Part shown: positions 10,482-19,510 of the stretch, piece by piece | Layout: the number at the start of each line of letters is the position of its first letter | How positions within the stretch are numbered: position 1 is the first letter of the stretch | Source: Bondarzewia mesenterica | Taxonomy: Eukaryota > Basidiomycota > Agaricomycetes > Russulales > Bondarzewiaceae | Direction: 5' to 3' | DNA: 30,303 bases | Assembly (NCBI GenBank): GCA_004802705.1 | Contig: SGPL01000363.1 | Span: 3,784 to 34,086, forward strand | The notes under the pieces: generated by a model | Database searches by the model: none | What the model was told of the DNA's origin: nothing | Seen by the model: only the letters and a program-made list of their open reading frames with translations | Program-made: the position numbers and the translations under genes

Positions 10482-11546
10482 GGGCAGGTAGCTGGGTTCC
10501 AAACGCGCTATCTTACAACTTCAGTCAGCGGCATTCCCACTGACTGAAAGCTAATGAGTAATGGACGCGGGGCCAGGCCCACGCGAGACATTTGCCATTG
10601 GCTGATAAGCAACCATATGGCACCGAATCTATTTTCAGAGGACGTGGACCCCACGCTGTCATCCAATAGACCATTCTAGATTACAATACGACTTATTAAT
10701 ACGGAGAAGAAGTGGGTCACTACCTTAAAAGGTGAAGCACATGATAAGAAGGCCGCGAATCACGGGTATTAGTCATGATCCGGGTGATCAGCATCTATTC
10801 TTAGTTGTTCCGTTCCGTTCCGATCGGCTAGCGCGGCCCGAAGGGCCAGGCCAGTTCCGCCGGCATGTTCCGCGGGCGCTAATTTCGCTTAGTCAGCAGG
10901 GTCTTGTAAAAATCTCTCAAGTCTTTCGACCTGTTACTGCACGTGATCTAGTCACGTTACAAGTCACGTGACAGGGGTCACGTGACTACAGCGGTGTGGG
11001 TTAATTCCCTATAAAAGCCCCCTATAATGACGTAACCATGCCCGGTTAAGGGTTTAGGTTGCGCACCATAGGGACTATAATTTCGTGATCGACTCTTCTG
11101 CCTTCTGCGCTACTAGTAGCACCTTAAGGTTCACACCATTGGTTCCAGCGAGGCCCCTCAAGGGCTTTGCCTACCAAAGGGTCAGGTTCGTTCAAACGTA
11201 AGGATGACGTGCCCATTCAAGGGCTATCAAACAAGAACGAGGCACGAGGGAGTGCCCAGCTTGTTCCTTAGTTATAGTGACTGCACTTGTGTTCTAGCAA
11301 AATGACTTGCGTCAAGGAACACGTGTCCGAATGTACTCTACGTTAAGTAAGAGTTAAGTACGTTAGCGATTAGGCTAGGTTCGAATTAGGTCTAATAAGT
11401 TAGTTTAAGTTATTAGGGCCAGATAGTAAGGGTTAGGTTGGGGTTTTGAATTCCAACCGCCTTGCCCAATTACTAATCCGAATTCCATTGTAATCTACCA
11501 ATCATTAAAGTCGGCATTGGCGATAATATCGTCGTTGCTCGGTGAT
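10482..11546 (-). other. 3' region of the Penelope-like element
   Basis: About 1.06 kb lies between the RT stop and the repeat pair. No second reading frame is convincing. It holds a cluster of CACGTG sites next to a plus-strand TATAAAA at 11010-11016, and two telomere-like G-rich stretches (TTAAGGGTTTAGG at 11045-11057 and TAAGGGTTAGG at 11427-11437). It is assigned to the element by position only. Confidence 0.5.
10940..10985. promoter_or_regulatory. Cluster of CACGTG (E-box-like) palindromes
   Basis: Within 46 bases there are CACGTGAT at 10940, GTCACGTT at 10951, TCACGTGA at 10964-10971 and TCACGTGA again at 10978-10985. A TATAAAA follows 25 bases later on the plus strand. CACGTG is bound by bHLH factors such as Cbf1 and Pho4 in fungi. 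Whether it acts on the element or on a plus-strand transcript is unknown. Confidence 0.4.
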
Positions 11547-14498
11547 TCAAGCATTACTTTTTTTAAGTGATGATATAATATCGAACAGATTGCGACCACG
11601 CTTTCTGCTCACTAACCATCTTCTATCACAGAATCCCACGTGACGGACGTCGAGGACTTTCACAATCTCCAACATGTTAGACCCAGGAATACTCCTTACT
11701 AGGCCAGTTTCCACGAGCGGTCCTCTTAGACTTGAGGCAGGCGTCCCAGCCCCTTCCATCGCATTTGCATCACCCTCAGGTGACCCAGGCTCATTGGCAG
11801 TTTCCTGCGTTCGCGGGGTGTCCGCTACTTGCCGGTATCTCGCCGCAGCAGGCCCCGAAGGGCCACCTGATACATTTGCTAAGGTCGGGGTTATGGAAGC
11901 TTTCCCACCCCAGAGGTCGTCCAAAGACCGCTGAACCGTGTCCGCTGGCTTCGCTCGAAGCGTTACCTGTTCCTGCATGAGGGGACGTTGCCGTACCCCG
12001 CTGAAACGTCGCGCTTGGTTTTCCCAGAATACTGCTAAACTGGAATCCCAAGATTCTGTGATATTCGTGCTGAATTCTTTAATGTCGAATCGCAACCAAA
12101 TAGGGTTATAGTGTGTTTTTAGGACGAAAACGTCAACCGGGGCTTTTTGCGGCTCGTCAAGTCGCTTTTCCCATCGTTTCGTCATATTGTCCTTAGTCCA
12201 CATTTTAATCATATCGATCGGGTACCCTCGCCCCGCATAGAGCTCTCCAAGCTCCTTGACGGCGGCGATGTAGTGTTCTGGTTTACTACTTAAGGTAGCC
12301 AATCGACTCATCTCACCGATGTAAGTTCCTTTCTTTACATCTTTAGGGTGGTGGGATGCCCATGGTATACGTTCTTTGTGGTTTAGCCTCTTGCGATACG
12401 GCAAGCTTTCGACCTTCTTAGTGATTGGGTCTAAATAAAGCAAGCTATCCAGGAATGGTGTATTATATTCACTGGCTATCCACTCTAATTCTACGTCTTC
12501 GTATGATATGCGCTTAGCAATACTAAGTGCTTCTGCTTCGTTATGAGCATAAACCACACCTATGACGTCGTCAATGAAGCGCGCGAAGAAAGGCATTTCG
12601 TGCTTAACTACTTCATCTGACGCAAGGATTTTCTCTTCAAAGTGAGCACCATAAAGGTTGGCCAAGTCGGGGCTGCAAGCAACTCCCATAGCGAGGCCCT
12701 TCTTTTGAAGGAAAGTTTCGTCTTGAAAATCTATAATCAAATCCTTATTCGCAAGGTTGAGGCATCTTTTGAATAGATGTATTTCCTCTTGAGAAATTTC
12801 GTGAGCGAGTGCCCATGCTTTGTACCACTCAAAAACAATATCCATACACTTGTCAGCGGGGATATTTGGGTAAAAGGCGACAATGTCGCCCGATACAATG
12901 TATTTCTTCCTTGAAGGATCTAGTTTCAGTTTACTTATGCGTTGTGCAAGGTCCTTACTTCCTTTAAGGACGTAAGGTCGCTCCGCAAGGAGCGGCTTCA
13001 ACTGTTTGCTTACATACTTAGCAGCGGGTCCCTGCGCGCAAGAGTGACAAGGCACTATAGGACGCATTTTAGTGGGTGTCTTATGAATTTTAGGCACGCC
13101 ATAAAATACTGGCACTTTAGGCTCTTCAAGCCGGGACTCGGGGATTTTACTCCGCAAGAATTTTTCTAGCTGCTCGTTGTTGAGGAACTTCTCCGTGAAG
13201 TCAGCTGCCTCTTCAACTTTGGTACGTGTGCGTTCAAGTATTAGCTGGCGTTCAGCTGCACTAATCTTAGTGTAGTTGTTTGCGTCGCTCAGCAGTAACT
13301 TGCTATTCTCTATAAACCATTTCCGGGTGACTACAGCCGCGCCCAGATTTTTATCTGTAGGAGTGACGATATAATCGTTCTTCAACAGGTACTCCTTGAC
13401 CTCGGTCAGCCACACCAAGCCGGTGTCTTTAGATGAGGCTTTTATCGCGGGTACAAATTTTTCAACATAGTTGTCGATGTACTTCTTCCCTTGCGAAAGA
13501 CCGAGTTCGAAATAGGCATCTTGCAAGTCCGCCGTCTTTGCGACGTGCGGTAATGCGTAGTCAGGATCATAGAGATCTTCACTCTCTTTAATTTGGACGT
13601 TGAGGGCTTTCTTTTTAGCAAAGTAGTAAGTCCAACGAATGCGGTTTGAAAAATCATCAAACGCGTCATATAAGTCCTTGTTCTTTGGTGCGCTATACAT
13701 CAAGTATCGAACAGAAGCAGAGAGGTGCATGCTAATACTACTGGGTAACAAAACGTCCGGGCCGACATGTACATGAGAACGGAAACGGGCTGCCTCCCTA
13801 TACGACAAGGGAGCCGAATCTATTACAAGTCGAATGGCCCGTGGGACGGGTACAATCAGTAGTTGGTCGGGGTAAGTGGATGGATCGCTAAAGACCCACC
13901 TAAGAGAGGCTAATTCTGCCTCTGGTTCCCCTTGCCGTTGCCTTTCGGCTTCGGCGGCGACTTCTTCTTCTTCGAAGGGCCGGCGTTCTTGCCGGGCTTT
14001 TGCTTCTTCGAAGTGGACGACTTCTTCTTGCCGTCGTCCTTGCCGCGTTGGGCCTTTCCCTTTCCTTTCCCCTTTGGGCCGCCGCCCTTCTGTAAAAGAA
14101 AGAGGTGAGGATGGAATTGGAGGTGGGCGACTGTTGTCACTCACCTTGTCATTGAGACCCATTTTTTTGAGCGCAGCCGACAGTCGTTCATCAACGAGCT
14201 GCGTGACCGACTTAGATGAGGAGGAGGCGTCACCCATTTCCACATCAGCGCTCTTCTTCAACTCCCGCTTGGCTTTGACTTTCGCAGCCGCAGCTTCTTC
14301 CTTCAACGACGAGATGGCGATGAGGTGCGACGCGTAAGTGGGGAGGTCGTCTAGCAACCTGTTGTATTGGATTTGCACAAGTGGGTCGAGTTCCCACTTG
14401 CCAAATGACAGGTCGCCCGTCTCTGGATGTCTGATCCTAGAGTTATTACTGACCTCAAACAGGAGTTCGTTATCCACTTCTACTGTGTGTCCTTTACC
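11547..14498 (-). CDS. Penelope-type reverse transcriptase (intron-retained reading frame)
   Basis: The frame is open from 14498, just after a TATAG acceptor-like site, to the TAG-side stop at 11547. No ATG is near the start (the first in-frame codon often taken, at 14477, is GTG), so an upstream exon or a non-AUG start is likely. Numbering from 14477 gives 976 aa. Residues 374-380 hold TDKNLGA and 458-466 hold FYGVPKIHK. GDIVAFYPNIP at 530-540 has the first catalytic Asp, then GLAMGVACSPDLANLYG at 594-610, FIDD at 634-637 with the paired Asp, and FLDSLLYLD at 675-683. The order and spacing fit Penelope-like RTs, which copy RNA into DNA at a chromosomal 3' end. Residues after about 830 are Pro/Gly/Ala-rich and then basic, with no GIY-YIG. 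All RT catalytic residues are present and there is no frame break. Confidence 0.85.
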   Translation of the reverse strand, partial: GKGHTVEVDNELLFEVSNNSRIRHPETGDLSFGKWELDPLVQIQYNRLLDDLPTYASHLIAISSLKEEAAAAKVKAKRELKKSADVEMGDASSSSKSVTQLVDERLSAALKKMGLNDKVSDNSRPPPIPSSPLSFTEGRRPKGERKGKGPTRQGRRQEEVVHFEEAKARQERRPFEEEEVAAEAERQRQGEPEAELASLRWVFSDPSTYPDQLLIVPVPRAIRLVIDSAPLSYREAARFRSHVHVGPDVLLPSSISMHLSASVRYLMYSAPKNKDLYDAFDDFSNRIRWTYYFAKKKALNVQIKESEDLYDPDYALPHVAKTADLQDAYFELGLSQGKKYIDNYVEKFVPAIKASSKDTGLVWLTEVKEYLLKNDYIVTPTDKNLGAAVVTRKWFIENSKLLLSDANNYTKISAAERQLILERTRTKVEEAADFTEKFLNNEQLEKFLRSKIPESRLEEPKVPVFYGVPKIHKTPTKMRPIVPCHSCAQGPAAKYVSKQLKPLLAERPYVLKGSKDLAQRISKLKLDPSRKKYIVSGDIVAFYPNIPADKCMDIVFEWYKAWALAHEISQEEIHLFKRCLNLANKDLIIDFQDETFLQKKGLAMGVACSPDLANLYGAHFEEKILASDEVVKHEMPFFARFIDDVIGVVYAHNEAEALSIAKRISYEDVELEWIASEYNTPFLDSLLYLDPITKKVESLPYRKRLNHKERIPWASHHPKDVKKGTYIGEMSRLATLSSKPEHYIAAVKELGELYAGRGYPIDMIKMWTKDNMTKRWEKRLDEPQKAPVDVFVLKTHYNPIWLRFDIKEFSTNITESWDSSLAVFWENQARRFSGVRQRPLMQEQVTLRAKPADTVQRSLDDLWGGKASITPTLANVSGGPSGPAAARYRQVADTPRTQETANEPGSPEGDANAMEGAGTPASSLRGPLVETGLVRSIPGSNMLEIVKVLDVRHVGFCDRRWLVSRKRGRNLFDIISSLKKSNA
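13910..14477 (-). CDS. Alternative spliced product: short protein with Lys-rich tail
   Basis: A clean 55-nt intron lies at 14144-14090: GTGAGT donor, a CCTCAC stretch, then a TTTCTTTTACAG acceptor. If it is removed, residues 1-111 of the RT frame join a different frame (14089-13910) of 59 codons, 20 of them Lys, ending in TAG. In this frame nearly all Lys codons are AAG, and Gly, Ser, Pro and Ala codons mostly end in C or G, which suggests it is genuinely translated. If the intron stays in, the ribosome reads through without a stop into the RT. The short product of about 170 aa resembles a nucleic-acid-binding, Gag-like protein in composition only. Confidence 0.5.
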
Positions 14499-14880
14499 CT
14501 ATAGTTATGTGTCAATTTTATATCCCACAATATATTACACATGTATCCCCACATTTGGAGCTTAAAATCTTGGAAATCCATCCAGTACTTCATGAGATAT
14601 GAAATTTCTCCCAAAATGCTCAAAATGCTCACTGTGTGGACACAGTCTGTTTTTTTCCACAACAAAACGAAGGTCTACCTCAAAATCCATTTCTGATACT
14701 TTTGTGTATTATGACCACCTACTCAATTCTAAATTTCCAGCCAAAACCATCCACAGTTACTATAGTTATGCAACATTTTCTGCTCCTTCTTCAATCTGCC
14801 CCCATTTCGCCTTGATGTGCTATATTTTACACTACAACTGTAAGTGAAGATATCTATGCGAAAGCGTTTTAAAAAACGCT
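14499..14880. other. AT-rich stretch upstream of the retroelement frame
   Basis: Base composition changes sharply here to AT-rich DNA. It could hold an upstream exon and promoter of the element or flanking DNA; the ATAGTTATG word occurs at both 14501 and 14762. No gene was recognised. Confidence 0.4.
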
Positions 14881-14974
14881 GTAAGATGAGCCCAAAAACA
14901 TAATTTTACAAGAAGAAACGACGGAGAAACTCAATTGTCTCTGTATTTCGGAGGGAGGAGGAGGAGGGGCGACT

Positions 14975-15312
14975 CGCGCGGCACAGTGTGACACTAGCGC
15001 CACAGACTGTGCCCGCGACTTGTCACACATGTCATACTGTGCGTCACACTGTGCGCACAGTCCCCTCACACAGTAACGTAGTGACTTTCCCACAAACACA
15101 GTCACATAGCCTCATTATTGTGCACAGTGAAACGTGACGTTCCCACAAACACAGTCACACAGTCTCGCTGTTTGCCAGCCTCACGCTGTGCGTTCCACAG
15201 TGTCACACTATGCACACTGTGTGGCACACAGTCTCGTTTCTCTGTCACACTGTGCACACTGTGTGGCACACAGTCCTGTTCCTCTGTCACACTGCCTCTG
15301 CTGTTCATCACA
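14975..15312. repeat. CACAGTGTG/CACACTGTG minisatellite region
   Basis: The stretch is packed with CACAGTGTG, its complement CACACTGTG and GTCACA variants. Two 42-bp tandem units lie at 15201-15242 and 15243-15284, with a third beginning at 15285. Another near-repeat with TTCCCACAAACACAGTCACA recurs 53 bases apart (from 15081 and 15134). The short inverted words can form many hairpins. The 42-bp unit is a multiple of three and leaves a minus-strand frame open at 15102-15365, but nothing else supports coding. Confidence 0.85.
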
Positions 15313-15639
15313 CAGTGACACTCTTCGCCATCTCGTCGCCGGCGTCCTCCACCGCACCGACGCACTGCCTATCCCCACCACCTCCGCTTTGCCGTCCATC
15401 TTCTGGTCCCTCACCGCAGTCTTTGCCCGGCATATGATGAGCAATGCCGGCGCATAGGGCTACCTGCACTTATGCATGCAGCTGTGTGTGCTGTTGGTGA
15501 GTCGATTTCGTTCTTTTTTTTGGCATCAATATATTCTGTTCAATTCTCATTGCTTCTCATTATTTACTAGGCGAATACAAGTGAGCAGCTTATGTATAGG
15601 TACGACCTATCGGAAGACCGGCAGGTCCAACTTGGACGC

Positions 15640-15810
15640 GCGAGTTTAAGACGGCAAGGATGACGAGAACGGGAAGGAGACGACGCGGGAATGACGACGA
15701 GAATGATCAGGACGCGAATGACCGTGACGTTGAGGACGCACAATCACGCTGAGGATGCACAACGACACTGAGGATGATCATGCGAGAGGACCAGGACGAC
15801 GAGGTGATGT
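15640..15810 (+). repeat. Purine-rich GACGAG-type low-complexity block 1
   Basis: Degenerate GAC/GAG/GAT/GGA triplets run along the plus strand directly upstream of the cyclin relic. No exact unit length can be set. Similar blocks recur elsewhere in the window in the same orientation. Confidence 0.65.
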
Positions 15811-15853
15811 CGGTAAGAAGAAGTCTCGCCTTCTCAACCATCCCCCACCCTGA

Positions 15854-16646
15854 TCTATCCAAGCTCGAATCTCTGCGCTCGCACCGATCATCAAAGCACT
15901 GCCCAATGCTCCCTTCGTCTCCCAGCTGTTCGCCTGCCTGGAGCTCCCGCCCCCTTCCGCTCCCCCGTCCGCACCCACCCCCAGACTCGACCACTTCATC
16001 GTCTACGCCCTCCACCGCACCTGCCTCCACGCCTCCATCACCTTCGCCGCCCTCTTCCTNCTCCAACGCCTCAAGGCCCGCTTCCCCACCGCAAAGGGCT
16101 CCTCCGGCCACCGTGCCTTCATCTCTGCCATCATGGTCGCCTCCAACATCATCTGCGACGACACCTACTCCAACAAGTCCTGGAGCATCGTCGGCCAGGG
16201 CATGTTCGCCCTCCGCGAGATCAATCAGATGCAGTGCGAGATGTGCAGCTACCTCGAGTGGCAGCTCAATGTCGAACCCCAGGTCCTTCGCAATTTCGAG
16301 GCAAAGGTTGTCGCAATTTCGCCGGTCCAGGGCCCTATCGCCCCATCGTCCTTCCACAACCATCCCCTTCCACCTTCTCCAACCCAACCCGACCACTGCA
16401 TCCACATCCACCATGATCTCGTCCTCTGGCCCGCGCACGTCCCCACCCACCGCCTCGTCCTCCTCCACGCGCACTGCCCTCGCCCCCCACCCAACCCGTC
16501 CATCTCGTACCCCCGACCCGCGATACCCTTGCCTCCTCCCACTNCACCTCCGCCTCTCCCGCGAGCTCCATCTCGCCTCAAACCCCTCTCGACCCTCAAG
16601 GCGGTGATTTCGCCAAGGTCGCCTCGGGTTTGGCGGGGCTCGCGAG
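15854..16646 (+). pseudogene. Pho85-type cyclin, broken copy
   Basis: From 15854 to about 16310 one frame reads LAPIIKALPNAPFVSQLF, then LDHFIVYALHRTCLH, FAALFLLQRLKARFPTAKGS, ICDDTYSNKSWSIVGQGMF and REINQMQCEMCSYLEWQLNV. These are the hallmarks of the fungal cyclin N-terminal fold of the Pcl/Pho80 group, the regulatory subunit of a Pho85-like kinase. At about 16310 the frame must shift to continue into RNFAGPGPYRPIVLP, the next conserved segment. A further shift is needed before SSISPQTPLDPQGGDF, which ends at a TAA at 16649-16651. No start exon is certain because a TGA at 15851 and a purine-rich block precede it. One N falls inside the domain. The copy is either decayed or mis-sequenced. 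Confidence 0.75.
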
Positions 16647-16714
16647 TCGTTAAGCACGAGTTCGGCAGCGGTAGGGCTTGGGACAACGTATCATCAGATG
16701 TGGTTGTCGGGGAC

Positions 16715-16900
16715 CAGGACGAGAACGGCATTGACGACGAGAATGCCAGGGAAATACAAGGGGACAGCGAGTANGATAGCGACGGGATGAAAAAGGCAGC
16801 AAGGACGACGAGGAGGAGGANGGCAACAGCAATGGTGAGAGGAGGACGGCGACGGCGAGGGGATGAGCTCACAGGCCGACCATGATGATCAGAACAGCAG
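16715..16900 (+). repeat. Purine-rich GACGAG-type low-complexity block 2
   Basis: Plus-strand GACGAG/GACGGC/AAGGAC-like triplets separate the first cyclin copy from the second cyclin C-terminal copy. Same orientation as the other blocks. Confidence 0.65.
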
Positions 16901-16994
16901 CGGCCAGGACGGCCCCAATCGTCCCCATCCCGTTCTCCAACCCACATGCCGCAATAACAGCATTGACATCTACCCACTGCCTCTTTCTCCTCAC

Positions 16995-17530
16995 ACAATG
17001 CCCTCGCCTCCCCACCTAAACCGTCCATCTTGTACCCCCTGACCCTCGCNTCCTCGTACTCNACCTCCGCCTATCCTGCAAACTCGATATCACCTCAAAC
17101 GCCCCTCGACCCTCAAGGCGGNGACTTTACCGATGTCGCCTCCGGTTCAGCTGGGTGCTCNCCCAGCGTGGCNGACACGGTCGGAGATGCTATCATGGCG
17201 CCACACGTCCCCGTCGTGGACTCGACCTCCATCGCCCTACCTTCCGCGCCCATCGCCGTGGAGGCCGCCCTCCCTCTGTCAGCGTCGTCGTCAAAGCCTC
17301 CTACCCCGGGCCCNATGCCCTGTCCCCCGCCTCGTCGTCATCACGGGCGCCGAAATCCAAAGCCGGCTGCGCATGTTCACCTCTGCTACATGGACCATAT
17401 GGTTGCCTCCCCCTCTCCCTCCCCCCATGTCTTTTCTCCTTTAACCCTTGCATATCCCGGTCCTATACCTTCCTTGGCGTCGCTTATGAATTCTCTTGTA
17501 CAACAAATCTCTTTCTCGCATATCCACTGA
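16995..17530 (+). pseudogene. Second copy of the cyclin C-terminal region
   Basis: The DNA at 16995-17162 aligns with 16473-16646 in the first cyclin copy. Both carry ATGCCCTCGCC-like and CGTCCATCT words, and both encode SISPQTPLDPQ-G-DF followed by VASG. From 17030 a frame of 166 codons stays open to 17530 and is rich in Pro and Ser, as cyclin tails often are. Several Ns make residues uncertain. The cyclin fold itself is absent from this copy, so it is a partial duplicate. Confidence 0.6.
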
Positions 17531-17575
17531 CGTTCCTCTCCCTCACTTCCCGTCTCATNTNCGTNNNTNNTCANC

Positions 17576-17776
17576 NNNNNNNNNNNNNNNNNNNNNNNNN
17601 NNNNNNNNNNNNNNNNNNNNNNNNNNNNNNNNNNNNNNNNNNNNNNNNNNNNNNNNNNNNNNNNNNNNNNNNNNNNNNNNNNNNNNNNNNNNNNNNNNNN
17701 NNNNNNNNNNNNNNNNNNNNNNNNNNNNNNNNNNNNNNNNNNNNNNNNNNNNNNNNNNNNNNNNNNNNNNNNNNNN
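17576..17776. other. Assembly gap (201 Ns)
   Basis: An unbroken run of N, flanked by about 20-45 bases of mixed N and base calls on each side. The order and distance of the sequences on either side should be treated as provisional. Confidence 0.98.
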
Positions 17777-18015
17777 AGTNNCCCATTCNTCANNNANNAC
17801 NNNTNNNTNNCNNNANNGTTTCGCATGCATACGCTATTTTTCTTTTACTTTGTCTACATACCCGTCTTTCTTCAATTAAATCTACTTTGATTTTTCTGCC
17901 AACAATGATCTTTGCGAACGGACAACAAGAACGGCAGGCGGCGCCGATTTCGTTCTGCATTATGTAAACTTTTCGCCCACAAATGTGTGGTGAGCAGCTA
18001 GCTCTCGTCTCGCCA

Positions 18016-18072
18016 ACATTCGACCACTTCATCGCCTACGTCCTCCACCGCACCCGTCTTCTCCTCCCAAAG
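18016..18072 (+). pseudogene. Third cyclin-like fragment
   Basis: One frame reads FDHFIAYVLHRTRLLLPK and meets a GTAAGT donor. It matches the LDHFIVYALHRTCLH start of the cyclin fold in the copy at 15854-16646 and is closer to the family consensus. No continuation (LLQRLKARFP and onward) was found downstream, so it is a lone exon-sized relic. Confidence 0.55.
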
Positions 18073-18214
18073 TAAGTTGTTTTCTCTGATTTCCTTCTTC
18101 TCTAACCTCGTGGCGTTCTCACTTAGCAAAAAAAAAAAACATCAGCTCCGTCGGGCAGTACTACGAAAACTCAAAGCATTGCCTAACCGTCAAGCCCGCG
18201 CACAACAAGCGAGT

Positions 18215-18425
18215 CGGGCGAGCGACTACAACAGGCGGTCGATGCAGGAGAAGAACACCAAGAATATTAACGAGGGAAAGTGGAGTTGGAAGAATGGGAC
18301 GAACGGGACGAGCGGCAGGGTGTAGGAACAGGACGATGACAGCGATAACCCGACGAGGACAAGGGAACGTGTAGTGCGGCGGCGCTATGACACGACGACG
18401 ACGCTGACGACGAATGAGAACGGGG
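18215..18425 (+). repeat. Purine-rich low-complexity block 3
   Basis: Degenerate AAGAA/GACGAG/GACGACG words on the plus strand, following the third cyclin fragment. Same orientation and composition as the other blocks. Confidence 0.55.
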
Positions 18426-18436
18426 ATGCCTACTCT

Positions 18437-18849
18437 TCTCCACCCCTCACCCAATCCGAGCTAAGGTGAACCGTACCGTTGCCCCAGGTCAGCGTCGCGC
18501 CATCTGATTCCAGTCTTTTCTATCCTAGCATGCCTGATGATCCCTCTATTTTGCACATCCCTCTTGCGCCAGCACTTGCCAAGGCATCGGACACTCGGGC
18601 TGATCATGCTGTGTTTTTTTTTTTCTTTGTTTGCAGGACAATCACCATCACTATCCATATATCCAAACACCTGCACCCGTGCTCGATACCCAATGTTGCT
18701 ACAGCTCTATAGGGCCCGAACCAGACATTGTTTCGTCAGTCGACACCAACCCACAGCGGCCGCCAGCATATATACCCCTGCTTCTATCGTACTATCGCTC
18801 ATCTGCACGCCGGTTACTACAGCATTCCCGTCGATGCTGTCTTCGGTGA
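18437..18849 (+). other. Unassigned stretch with coding-like frame
   Basis: A plus-strand frame from 18479 reads DSSLFYPSMPDDPSILHIPL up to a T-rich tract and a TTTGCAG acceptor-like site near 18640, after which another frame continues (DNHHHYPYIQTPAP). This looks like two exons of a Pro/Ser-rich protein. No family is recognised, and there is no start or stop that fits. Confidence 0.3.
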
Positions 18850-19510
18850 TCTTCGAGGACGACGTGGACAATATGTCATTCCCGTAGAGGTGTGGATGGC
18901 GATGAGGGCAATCTGCCTGGCAGAGAGCCATCTGCTCGATGACGACGACCAAGATGGACCGATGGCCCACACGATCTGTGAAAGGCGATGGCGAGGGATC
19001 AGGGCAATGACTAAAGGTCGACAGAATCGACGTAGCCCGGGACTACAAGCAGGACGAGCGGACGGCATTGATGACGAGCATGGCCAACATGACCACCACA
19101 ATGACCACAGTGGTTAGGACGACAGCGAGAATGATGAAAAGGACCACCAGATGACGATTAGGAGGACGAGCATGAGCAACATGAATGGGGCCACGATAAT
19201 GATGAGGACGGCAAGGTCAGGAGGACCACAAGGGCATGATGGCCAGGTGAAGACGACGATGGGATGACTAGAGGCAACAAACAGGGCATGGTGGTGAAGC
19301 AAGGGGACGACGAGTACGAGCGGACGGCGAGTACATCCAGGACGACCAGACGACCAAGGGACGGCGAGTATGGCTAGGACCAGCGGACGAGCAGCACGAA
19401 AGTGACCATGACAGCGACGAGAACGGCCGCGGTGGCAAGCACAATATGCTGTCATCAGTATTCCCGTGAAGATTAAGGCGGCGGCAGGCATGGCCAGACC
19501 AGGGGACGAC
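18850..19510 (+). repeat. Purine-rich GACGAG-type low-complexity block 4
   Basis: The longest of the blocks, about 660 bases of degenerate GACGAC/GACGAG/GATGAC/CAGGACGAC words on the plus strand. Open frames on both strands here are by-products of the low stop-codon content. Confidence 0.65.

Larger units (their letters stand above)
10181..14498 (-). mobile_element. Penelope-like retroelement, Coprina/Athena-like (no endonuclease seen)
   Basis: The element runs on the minus strand. It has an RT coding region (14498-11547), about 1 kb of 3' sequence (11546-10482) and a tandem pair of 149/152-bp repeats (10481-10181) with hammerhead-like folds. The RT is of Penelope type: an N-terminal DKNLG motif, FYGVPKIHK, a GDIVAFYPN motif and FIDD. 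No GIY-YIG domain follows it, which is the trait of telomere-associated Athena and Coprina elements; Coprina was described from basidiomycetes. Short TTAGG-type motifs occur at the repeat junctions (10326-10336 and 10478-10484) and at 11427-11443, but there is no telomeric array. The outer limits are uncertain: the left end is set at the repeat edge and the right end at the first AG upstream of the open frame. Confidence 0.7.

Noticed and set aside
11040..11450. A true telomeric array
   Set aside because: Only one or two imperfect TTAGGG-like units are present at each site.
11547..12040. A GIY-YIG endonuclease at the RT C-terminus
   Set aside because: No GIY or YIG motif or the following Arg/Glu pattern could be found; the tail is Pro/Gly/Ala-rich and then basic.
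13910..14089. A -1 ribosomal frameshift from the Lys-rich frame into the RT
   Set aside because: The offset would fit, but the nearest G-run followed by AAC is not a canonical slippery heptamer; intron retention explains the RT frame more simply.
15201..15294. The 42-bp repeats as a CRISPR array
   Set aside because: Units are directly adjacent, with no unique spacers, and the genome is fungal.
15310..15460. A further cyclin fragment, from GVLHRTDALPIP
   Set aside because: Only four consecutive residues match the cyclin VLHRT motif and the rest diverges.
15707..16657. A 316-codon minus-strand open frame, Gly/Arg/Glu-rich
   Set aside because: It is antisense to the cyclin domain, whose plus-strand motifs are clear; it is a shadow of GC-rich coding DNA.
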